This document shows, piece by piece, positions 1-9,946 of a DNA stretch of 64,000 nucleotides. The stretch is from Agarophyton chilense (lineage: Eukaryota; Rhodophyta; Florideophyceae; Gracilariales; Gracilariaceae). The notes under the pieces are model-generated. The model ran no database searches. It saw only the letters and a list, made by a program, of their open reading frames with translations, and was not told the origin of the DNA. The stretch is taken from contig JARGXX010000025.1 of assembly GCA_030374765.1 (NCBI GenBank), positions 682,001-746,000 on the forward strand, in the 5' to 3' direction. Every line of letters begins with the position of its first letter. Within the stretch, counting starts at the first letter, position 1. A program made the translations under genes and the position numbers.

Positions 1-816
1 AATTTCCCTGGGTTGCCAGGATGTTTTCGCCGCTCCATCAAGAACTTCGCAGGAAGCTCGGCGTTGTTGCACGTGGCAACCTCCGTCAAGGAAAGGGTAG
101 TATACTCTCTTTTGGTAAGAGAAGGCACCTGCGACAGAGTTCGGACTGCCGATGTGGTGCTTGCGGATAAGGAGAAAGAGGTGGCAGAGGTACAACACCA
201 GCTAGCTGAAAGTGAGTTGTAAGGCCACTGCTCGTCATCCAGAATGAACAGTACTCTATATAATGCGGCAAATTCGTGGTTATCGAGGTGGCTTGAGAAG
301 TTTTTATGGGCTGACTCTCAATTGTAGCTCGTTCTGATATCCGGGGATGGAGTTCCAAGCGAGAAACAGATGATTTATGATACCCGTGTTGTCTCCTGTA
401 CTTCGGGGTCGGAGCTCACCTCTGGTACCATAAACACTGCTTACAAGGGTAAGGACTCAAATATTACGAAAATAATACCCAGTGGTCATCCACTTAGCAA
501 AACCACTGCATGGGTTTGGTCCCTAGTGGACTTCTAGCTATAAAGGGTAAAAAACCCTGAAATATGGATCACTACTAAATGTGCCGTTGCTAATATGGCA
601 TTCCTGTAAGAAGGGTCGCAAATGCGCGCGCCATAGAAAGCCACTCTACTCATGTCGACAACTTTTCCAGTTATACATCGAGCCTCTAGGCCTCCTAAGC
701 GGAACGCCACGTCATATTATTCTATTGACCATACTCCGCAGTTATGATTTTCAACTACGACTTCGCGATAAATTATCTCATCGGTTCGGACGGTCAAGCA
801 GAATACTACAAAAAGG
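1..816. other. degenerate sequence, no supported gene
   Basis: Only short frames without recognisable domains lie here; the longest begins at position 13 (69 codons). Because Ty3/gypsy pol coding begins immediately downstream on the plus strand, this stretch is probably the decayed upstream part of the same old retrotransposon. I could not see protease or reverse transcriptase motifs in it, so that is inference. Confidence 0.3.
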
Positions 817-1644
817 GTTGAATGGACGAGAGAAATTAAGCTTGCATTCAGGCATCTACAGAATAAACTTACGACGCCTCCACTGCCAACCATTATGTTA
901 TTTGATGATCCTTTCACGTTGGAGACTGATGCGCCGTTGGTCGCATTAAGAATTGCCCTCTCGCAAAAAAATAATGGTAGGAAAGTACATGACATACAAT
1001 ATGCTTCACGTACGATGACGAAAGTAAAGAGACGATACTCTACGGTTGAAGGGAAAGCACTCGCAGTGGTGTTAGCTTTGAAGAAGTTCAGAGTTTATCT
1101 CCTCTCTGGTATTCCCTTTACTGTGCTAGCAGACCATCCGGTTCTGCAGTACGCATTTAAGAATATGAGTATTGCAGGGAGGCTGGCTCGATGGGTGGAG
1201 TTAATGGCTTAATACGACTCCCAGAATAAGTATCGCCCGGAAATAGTAAGTGGTGTGGCGGACTACTTGTCCAGTATCACTGGGTTATCTCCGACGGCAG
1301 ACACTAATGAAGGAGAGCAACGAGCAGAATAAGTCGCCACAATTTCGTAGGCAGTCCCTGGGCTCTCGGGAATTGAGCCGTACTTGCTTAATGTTGCCAG
1401 ATTCGTGGCCGGATTTCAAGTTCAGGAAGAAGAACCGAAAAGAAAGAAGTCGATTAGGAGGGACGCCAATAGAATCATGCTCTGAAGCGAAACGATTTTC
1501 CGAAGAGAGGCCCCTAGGCTGTGTGCCGTCACACCTATTAATGATGGCAGAGAGATCATAGAAATGTTCTACGACGAGATCGGACATTGGAATATCACGA
1601 CGACCAAAAACTCTTTTTTTGGGTCAATTTGTAATGGCTCCTTG
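817..1644 (+). pseudogene. old Ty3/gypsy pol fragment: RT end, RNase H, integrase N-terminus
   Basis: One plus-strand frame reads through the end of an RT connection region (WTREIK...LAFRHL), an RNase H domain (FTLETDAP, ASRTMTKVKRRYSTVE, ALKKFRVYLL, VLADH), the usual link to the integrase (YRPEIVSGVADYLS) and then the integrase zinc-finger start (FRREAPRLCAV, FYDEIGHWN). In-frame stops interrupt it near 1210, 1330, 1345 and 1483, but the frame itself is kept, so decay is by nonsense changes. It stops abruptly where the LTR of the younger element begins at 1645. The rest of the integrase was not found beyond the younger element at 13042. Assignment to Ty3/gypsy is from motif order; the element is non-functional. 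Confidence 0.8.
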
Positions 1645-2508
1645 TGTAGGACAATGCCCCCAAGGGAGAAAACCTACGAAGACGTCCGGATCTTCCTCCC
1701 ACGAGGTAACCGGCGCAGTAGAGCCCTCCCAGCAATCGGCGCGCAATGCCGGGTGTAAGCCGGAGCCGAACCGTCGCGACGGGCGCAGGGAGGCTGAAAG
1801 AAGCCGAGAATATCCGCCGAAGCGGTGCTTGCGTATCCTCTGAGGAGGCAAAACCCACGAGAGTGGCGAGCACGACGGGTGTCAGTCCGAGCCGCAATAG
1901 CGGGAATTGCCCAATGAAGGGGAGGAAAAGGGAAGGAAAATGGGAACGGAGGCAAGAGGGCGAGGTTCACCACGAGTCGCAAGAGGGGACTCGGGAATAG
2001 CCGGCACTGCCGGGTGTAGCAAACCGTATACACGGGCGGAACCACGAAAGTGGGAATAGATACCCAACACACGAAGGCTGCTTGAACGTCCAAGGGGGTT
2101 GGGAAGCCGTGCACCACGGGAAATCCCTCCGTAAGGAGTTGTATATCCGCGCAGGCGGTTCGACCCAGAGCCAAGATCTGGAAGACCAAGATCAACCTTG
2201 TTGGGGAGACTTTACTGGACCGGCGGCCGCGAGGCCGGCGGTCTAAGTACTTTAGTCACCGTAGAATAGAATAAATAAAGTCTATCCTAAATAGCTAAAT
2301 GTCCGTCTAACAAAGGGGCCAATCTGGCGGCCATGTGTCGCGCGGGCGCTGCGGCCACGTGTATGGCACTTGGTCCCGCCGGTGCATCACCGGCGTTCCG
2401 GCCATCGCCGTGAAAACGGATTACTCCTACTCATAACGAGGTTGCACGCCGGAGGCTCCGGAAAAAACTTAAGTCCCCAAAAACCTCCCTGGAGGACGTT
2501 GCTCTTCA
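1645..2508 (-). repeat. 3' LTR of the chromovirus
   Basis: This is the left copy of the 864-bp direct repeat. On the plus strand it runs from TGTAGGACAATG to GCTCTTCA, so it has TG...CA ends. Its outer neighbour is the old pol fragment and its inner neighbour is the polypurine tract. It holds an AT-rich segment near 2262-2300 (gaatagaataaataaag), the only A/T-rich patch in an otherwise GC-rich repeat and a candidate for promoter or polyadenylation signals. A GC-rich near-palindrome lies at about 2217-2244. Confidence 0.9.
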
Positions 2509-2521
2509 TATCCCCCCCTTA
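2509..2521 (-). promoter_or_regulatory. polypurine tract for plus-strand DNA priming
   Basis: On the minus strand this reads AAGGGGGGATA directly before the LTR. A purine run immediately inside the 3' LTR is where LTR retrotransposons start second-strand synthesis. Its position supports the element orientation inferred from the genes. Confidence 0.65.
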
Positions 2522-2677
2522 AGACAGGGTGAACACCTCGAAGAGGAAGTCGGTATAGCAGCTCGTCATGATAAGAGCGCGTTCGACACCGGGTCTCCGG
2601 AAACCAACACACCTTCACCAAGGATCCCACGTACGCTCTTCGCATCCGATTCCAACCACAGCACACCAGCACGCACC

Positions 2678-4330
2678 ATGTCCAACCCCGACCGTCATAA
2701 CACATCCGCGACTCCCGCCCTTGGCGGTTCCACCGGCTTCCGGTCCGCGCCCCACCCTGGGGATGTTACCAACCTCGCGTACGAAGACCACCGTATTGGC
2801 GCCCGCTCTCGCGGACAGGTGGACCCACCGCAGTGGCCGACCTACGACGCCCTTGTGGGTGCAAATCCGAGAACTCGGCATGGCTCCGCGATGTTGCGGT
2901 ATGCGCCTTGGTTTCACCCATTGGCTGTCCGCGACGAGGATTTGATCCAATCCTACACCGATAATTCGGAGATGCTCCCGGGCGACCTGCTCGGCGTGGT
3001 GACCATGTCCTGGGATTGGCGTAATTGCATCGCCATCCCGGTACACCACATACTCCGCCGACGCGGTGAATCCTCTGCGGAGGCTCAGGCCGCGCTTGTG
3101 CGGATCGCTTATCTCAGGCACCATCGGGCGCCTTTCGAGTTCCCGATACCGCCAAAGGTCGAATTAGACGTCCACCTTTACCGCACTCGCGGGGAAATGT
3201 CGTACTGTGACCGTCTTAACGGATTGGAAACCTTCGTTTGGAGGGGGACACCGATCGCTCGGCAAGAAGCCCTTTGCTGGGCACGACCGATTCTTCGGGC
3301 AGAGTTCCGCTACCAACCGCGGCAGTCGCGCTCGAACTTCCTTCAGATCTTCATCCGCGATGAGCGGCGTTGGCGGGCCCGGACCGGGTATTTCGTACCG
3401 TGCCAGAACACGGAGATTGAGCGCATCGCGCCTGCTCACCGACGTGGTCGGTACGTCAGTCTCCCAGACTGGTGGTCCTCCTTGGAGGCGTGCTGGGGTT
3501 GCTTCATTGAGCTGCCCCCAGTCTTCACCTATGTAAGGTCGTCGTTCTTGAATGATCCCCAGTCGGGGTGGTGGTCCGTCGTGGTAAGCGAATGGGCCGT
3601 CCGCACTGCGGCTTTTATCCTCGCTGAGGCGTACGACCAATACCGATTGTGGTACGTGCCACCGCGTGTGCGGGCTGCGATCCGCCGTTTGGACATGCGC
3701 ATCCCCCTCGGGTGCGAGGCGAGCGAAGAAGAGATGCTGGGCCTCCTCGAATTTGTGGAGGGGGTCCAGTGGGATGAGGTCCCGCTGGAGAACTTCCAAC
3801 GCATTCAACCGCGTCGCGTGTCTGGCCCCGGATTCGGGAGGAATACCGCGCTAGCGGGGGATTTCATCTACTTCGACCCCTGGGGTTAGCACGAGATCAG
3901 CCGCGAGGAAGCGGAAGCCAACCGGCATGCGCTGCGTGAAGTCCCGGCCGACCACCCGCGAGGGTATGTCGACTCGAGCGACTATTACCGCGAATATGCG
4001 GATGGTGACCCGATGGTCGACAACGAACCGGAGGATCCGGGTTACGCTCCGATGGAGGGTGACGAGACCGGCGAGGCCGGTGAGGAGTCCGTTGAACACG
4101 GTGGTGCGGCTCCATCCGGGGCTGCTGATGCCGTGCGAACGGATTCCTATCCGATTCCATCGGTGGCGGGCCCGCCCGCAACTGCCGCTGGCGCGGAGCG
4201 GGGCGAGGTCATCGCGCGCTTCCTTCGGGAGGTGGGGCTTCGCCCTTCCGAGATCTCGGGTGATGTGGCCGCCATGCGTGATGCCTTAGCCAACCGCCTG
4301 GGCGGGGGTCCACCTCGTGCGGGGGAATGA
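2678..4330 (+). pseudogene. extra antisense ORF of the chromovirus, one in-frame stop
   Basis: A 403-codon ATG frame (2678-3889) ends at a TAG, and the same frame continues without a stop to 4330, giving about 550 codons. It lies between the 3' LTR and the end of pol, on the strand opposite gag-pol. The product is rich in tryptophan and aromatic clusters in its middle (WWSSLEACWG, SGWWSVVVSEW, YRLWYVPP) and becomes acidic, Gly/Pro-rich near the end (EDPGYAPMEGDETGEAGEE). I see no signal peptide, membrane segment or zinc motif and recognise no domain. Additional antisense ORFs at this place are known in some plant Tat-lineage Ty3/gypsy elements; I cannot tell whether this one is related. The long open frame and the single nonsense break, like those in gag-pol, suggest it once coded. 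Confidence 0.6.
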
Positions 4331-4663
4331 CCGGAGCTTCCGGTAGAATGTAGGGCGGCGCCACTAGGGCGCCCTTGCCAGTAGTGAGAAATAAAAAGAA
4401 GAGGGTCGCCTTTCCAACGCCCTTTCCCAAGTCGGCTTCTTTCTTTCCGGGGTACCGGCCTTCTACCGGGGTTCCGGCGTTGCAGGGAATTAGCCTAGCT
4501 GGGAGTTCGGTGTTTAACGGTTGGCGCTTCGCGCGCGGACCAGGTAACTGGCACGACTACCAACGACGTTGGGATAGCGTGAGCGGTTGCTTCCTTCCCC
4601 GCGTTGGGGCATGGACGGAGATGGCGCGTGGCGCCATGAGCCAGTCCATTCCGTGTTCACGGT
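4331..4663. other. short tail-to-tail spacer between antisense ORF and pol
   Basis: This 333-bp spacer separates the 3' ends of the plus-strand extra ORF and the minus-strand pol. It contains no supported gene. Being downstream of both frames, it would have to carry any polyadenylation signal for the antisense transcript; none is obvious. Confidence 0.5.
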
Positions 4664-7600
4664 TTATCCCTCTTGGGCGTTTACCAGCGTGGCTGGGAGT
4701 GCGGTCCCCGCAAGGCGGTGGTATCGCATTACCGCGGAGCGCGGGAGGTGCTCGATGGGCCCCGGGGTGTCCAACTCCGGCCCGTATCCGTACCAGCGGG
4801 TCCGGTACAGGAGCACCCCGTGCTCATCGTAGCTATGTCCGACGATTCGGTCGAGGACGTACTCCTGCACGTAAACTTGCCGGCCTTGCCGGGTGGTGGT
4901 GACCCGAGCCTCAGCGCCGCGTGGTGCTGGGCTCGTCGTCGCCTGTTCCGGGTCACCCGGTTTGTCATTCTGCTCTGCGGTTGTTGCCGGGTCGCCGGGG
5001 CTGCCGTACCGCTTCGCGGAAGTTGCCGGCGCGGCCGGGTTGTGTTTCCGCTGGGCGGTAGGGGGTTCCCTGAAGTCCGCTCTTACCGCGAGTTTGCGAG
5101 GGTCCTTCCGTCTTGGTGACGGTTCGCCGGAGGCCTCCGCTTGATTTGCGACATGCGGCGTTCCCATTGGTGGGCAGTTTCCGCCGTGCGGTGCGCCGTG
5201 GGGGGTGAGTGGTTCACCGTCCCGGCGATCCGCCTCCGCGGGGTGGCTGTCAGCCAATGACCGGGATGCCGAGTTCCCAGTGGTCCGATCTCCCGCCCGG
5301 GTCACGTGACCTTGAGGACGGGTGGTCGGACCGTCGCGGACGGTTGGCTCCGATTGTTTGGCAAGGGAGGAGGTTTTCGACTTGTCGTCGCGCCCCTTTT
5401 CCCCCATGCAGTTGGTACCGTTCTCAACGGAGTGGCTCGCTAGACCTGCTTGCGCAGCGCCCGCCGGAGTACCGGTATCGACCAAAACGCTCGGTGTGCG
5501 ACCGCGAATGTGCGGGGAGCCCTCAGTTGCTTCCACGCGATGCGGAGCGTCCGTAGGACCTCGCTTCCCGGCTTCGGGTCTTCGAGCGCCTTGGTCCCCC
5601 TTTCGGGGTTGCGTGGCGGTCGGGTTGACCGCCGCGTCCCGCGGGAGCGGATTGGCGTCTGGCGACGATGCCGGTTGCCCGCTCGGGGGCCTTGCCCGGG
5701 GTTTCCGGTTAAACTTCCGTTGCGATGGCGATGCTTCCGCGATTGAGCGGGTCCCCTCCACCTCCTTAGACGGAGCGACGGGTGATGGTGGGCTAACCGC
5801 ATGGCGGGTATAAATACCGCTGCGCGGCGTTCGTAAGGGTAGCTGGCCGCGAGGGCCAGGTGTTTCCGGCATTGCCGGTGGTTCCGATAAAGTCGGTATA
5901 TCGGAGAGACCCCGTGAGGGGTGCGGTACCACGGCGGGGCGTGGTGCCACCGTTGTACCCGTGGTATCCGAGGCCGTTTCGACGGGGGCTGATGAGTTTT
6001 CCGCCTGCAGCGGTGCGGCGGCTACGATGCGGTCTTGTGAAAGACGTTCGTGGTCTCCGTTCTTGTCCCCCACAACGGTGCCGGGAAGGGAGGACACGAC
6101 CCGGAACGGACCTTCAGCGACAGGCGAGAGCTTGTGACACTTGTCGGTCCGGGGGTTGTAGTACTCCCGGCGAACGAACACGTAGGTTCCCGGCTTGGGC
6201 GGTGCCGGTAGTGGTCCGCGTAAGCGGTTATCAAAATCCCGCTTGTAGGCGGCTTGGGCACGTTCCATGGACTTCCGGGCGACCGGTACGAGCTTGGTAA
6301 GCCAGTTCTTCCACTTGAGGTGGTATTGACCCACGGATGGGAAAGAGTTGACCCTGTGTTGGGGTTCGACTGCCAATGGCGGGGGTGTCCTGGAGAGCAC
6401 AAGCTCGAAGGGAGTCAGACCGGTTGTCCGGTGAACCTGCGTGTTGTAGGCGTAGGTGATAGCATCAGAATAAATGTCCCACGTCAATGGGTGATCCGAT
6501 ACGTAGGAGCGTAGCGACGCAAGTAGGGTGCGATTGAAGCGTTCCACCTGCCCGTTTGTTTGCGGGTGGTAGGTGGTAGTAAACAGGTTCTTGACGTCGA
6601 GGATGCGGCAGACGTCCTGAAAAAACTTAGAGGCGAACTGCTTACCGTTATCGGATAGAACCTCTATCGGAGGGCCATAAACGAACGCCCAGTGCGTAAC
6701 GAAGGCGTTCGCAACCGTGAAAGCGGTGATCTTCCGTAAAGGTACGGTGCGCACCAGCTTCGAAAAGCGGTCAGTGATAACCAAGAGGAACTTGTTTCCC
6801 TTGCGCGTCTTGAGTAGAGGCCCGAGAATGTCGATTGCGACAAACTCGAGGGGCGCCCTTGCGGGGAAAAGCTTCATCCGTTTGGAGTGCTTCCGGAGTT
6901 TCACCCGGTTCTTTGCGCATTGGGTGCAGAACTGCACCGTAGCGTAGCAATCAACCGCCATAGCGGGCCAATAAAAGTCCCTTCGCAGGGTTAGATAAAG
7001 TTTTCTCCCACCGGAGTGTCCCCCGAGGGTCGGGTAGTGTGAGAGGTGGAGCACCCTGGTTTGCAGGGTGTGGGGGACCACGATCTGGGATCGGTGGTCC
7101 ACCGTCCGGACGAGGTAACCGATGTCGTTTACCTCGAACGGGAGGTCCTCTCCACCGTTTAGGCGGGCCCGTGTGCGCGTGCAGAACGGGTCGCCGAACT
7201 GTTCTCGGATCATCTCCTCGGTGGAGATGGGTACAAAAGTCTCGGGTACGGGTGTTTCATTCTCGCGCGCTGCGAGTAGCTAATCCATTTCCATGGTGTC
7301 TTTTCCGGTTTCGGGCAAATCCGACTCCGTCGGTGTTTCTCCTTCCAAGGTAAAGCACGGGATCTCGTCGACCTCCGGGTCGGCAAGTGCTTCACCTGTC
7401 GTAGGTAATCGAGAGAGGGCGTCTGCTTGGGTGTTCTGGACACCCTTTTTGTAGACGACCTCGAAGTCGAATTCCGCTAAGCGGAGGCGCCACCGCATTT
7501 AGCGGCCAGAAGGATCTGCGATGTTCAGCAGCCACCTCAACGAGGCATGGTCCGTGTACACGGTGAAATGAACGCCCATGAGGTATGGGCGCAGAGTTGA

Positions 7601-9946
7601 TAGCGCCCAGACCACTGCGAGGCACTCCTTCTCGGAGACCGAGTAGTTGCGCTCGTGGACGTTCAGCGTGCGGGACCAATAGCCAATTGGTTTTCGTTCC
7701 CCCTCGGGGGTGGTTTAGAACAATGCGCAGCCCACCTGGTGGTCGCTGGCGTCGGTTTCGATGGAGTAGGGAAGCCCAGGTTTGGGAAAGGATAGGATGG
7801 GAGCTGTCGTAACTGCCTTAATCAAGGAGCGAAAAGATTCCGATTGATCGGTGGTAAATGGCGCAAGCTTCGGTGGCTGGCCCTTCCGCAGTAGCGCGTT
7901 TAGCGGAGCGGCGATATCCGAGAAACTCGGTATGAACCGTCGATAGACGTTGACCAGACCTAAAAAGGATCGGAGCTCCGTTTGAGTACGGGGCTCCTTC
8001 GCCTCACAGAAGGACTTGATACGAACTTGTTCGATCATTAACCGCCCTGGACGGATGACGTGCCCGAGATACTTCACCGTGTCGGTGAAGAACTCGCACT
8101 TCCTCAACTTGAGTGTTATTCCTGCGTCTCGCAGTACGGTCATCACGCCCCGCACGTGGGTCAGGTGAGTGTCCAGGTTTCTGAAAAAGACAATGATGTC
8201 GTCCAAGTAGACAAGGCACGTGCGCCACTTGAGACGCGACATAAGTATGTCTATTGCCCTTTGAAAGGTGGCCGGTGCATTGGTTAAACCAAACAGCATC
8301 CGCTTGAAGCGGGAGGAACCCGAGTGGCAAACAAACGCGGTTTTGTCTCGGTCCTCTTCCCGGACTGGGACTTGCCAGTAGCCCTAGTTAGCATCCAGAG
8401 CCGTAAACACGGTAGCGTCCTCGAGCGAGTTTATACACTCGTCCATGCGCGGAATCGGGTAGGTGTCCCTCACGGTGACGGCATTGAGGCGGCGGTAGTC
8501 AACGCAAAACCGCCACGTGCCGTCAGCCTTGAGGGCCAGTACCACCAGTGAAGCCCAAGGAGATTGAGCGGGCTCGATGACTCCAGCACGGAGCATCTTG
8601 TCCACCTGAAATTCTTCCTCCTCCCGAGCTTTCGGTCCCGCCCTGTAAGGGGGTTGTGCAACCGGACGTGCGTCCGTTCGCAAGTCTATCCGATGTTCGG
8701 TTGTATTGATCTCACCCAGTGAGCCGTCCCACATTGTGGTAAACTCGCGTAGCATTCCGCGTAAGCGGTCCCGGTGTGAGACCGGTACATGACTCAGGTC
8801 CAGGTCCTGGAGGGTCTTGATCGAGTCTATCTTATCGTAGCTCGTAGGCTGTGCCCTGGTGTCAGGTGTGGGAACCGATGAGGTCGGAAATGCATCCGTT
8901 TTGACGGTTTTATCGAGCGCCAACTGCTGTGCCTCCCCGGAGGTTTCTGTACCGGATACCGGGAGACCATCCTCGGTAGAGGGAGTTATTCCGAGTACTT
9001 CGGCAGCCGTCACCTTTATAGGGAGCATCTCGAGCGGGTGCGGCGTCACAGATCCAATGACTTGGTTCTTTGCCAGCGTCTGGGGAGCCTTTCCCAGATT
9101 GGCAACCAACACCCTGAAAGGGGAATTTGGCGTGACTTGCACGATTCCGTTCGCAACGGTTAACTGAAATTTCTCGTACAACGAGGGCAAGGGCTGAACA
9201 ACCCGAAGACCGTGTTGACGGGAATTGACTGAAACCATAACCTGGCTCTCCGGGGGTATGGTGACTGACGAGGCAACGCGTAGCTTCGTAGATTCCCGAT
9301 TCGCCGGTGTGGGTTCCTGCGCAGCAGGTAGAGGAACTTGTTTCCTCGATGCCCGCTTCAGCGGTTGACGAACAATGGGGACGGTCGATCCGTCCTCAAG
9401 TTCCACCTGCTTAAGGCGTGGGCGGATGGCGTCGACAAACCTGTCGCAGTAGTCACATCCCAGTATAACTGGCGCGGCCAGCGAGCGGCACACAATAAAA
9501 GTTAGTTTAACCACCATCCGCCCTAGCCTGACGACCAGGTCGATCACACCAACCGTTTTCAACGGGTTGTTATTGGCGTCTGAGACGTCGGGTACCGTTT
9601 CAGAACGGATGAGTGACCGCAATGGCGGGGGTAAAACCGATTCCACAATAAAGTTCGGCCCAGCACCTGTATCCAGGACAGTGAGATATCTCACCATAAA
9701 CTGCGTGTGCAGACCAAGGTCAGCGTAAACCTTGTAGTTACGCTTGGCCATTACCAAGACTCTATCCGGGATCCGGTTATTTCTAATCCGTATCCACGGT
9801 CGACGCAAAACACCGAGGTGTTTAGAGTCCGCGTCCGTGGTGTCCTTCCTTGTCAGGATTTTCACCGGGGAGCGAGGCATCGGCGCCTCGGGCGTCGTCA
9901 GCCTCAACTCTGGGGACGCCTCTCCCGAAGGGGAGACTCCCTCCAT
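4664..9946 (-). pseudogene. pol: Ty3/gypsy pol with chromodomain, four in-frame stops
   Basis: A single minus-strand frame of about 1,760 codons holds, in order: an aspartyl protease (LDTGAGPNF); reverse transcriptase (YRRLNAVTVRDTYPIPR, MLFGLTNAPATFQ, catalytic YLDD); RNase H (SIETDASDHQVGCALF, TDHASLRW); an integrase with an HHCC finger (HLSHYPTLGGHSG, then C-x2-C) and DDE core (IDILGP, LSDNGKQF, GQVERFNR); a Pro/Thr/Arg-rich linker of nearly 400 residues; and a C-terminal chromodomain-like segment (EYVLDRIVGH, RTRWYGYGPE). The frame is interrupted by stops at about 8384 (TAG, in the RT), 7715 (TAA, RNase H), 7499 (TAA) and 7280 (TAG), with no frameshift. It overlaps the end of gag by about 43 bases in the -1 frame, the classical arrangement for frameshift expression of pol. 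Confidence 0.92.

Noticed and set aside
1674-2195. 173-codon frame present in both LTRs (also 12207-12728)
   Set aside because: It is identical because the LTRs are. The product is Pro/Arg-rich without a domain and overlaps the LTR ends, so it is probably a by-product of GC-rich sequence.
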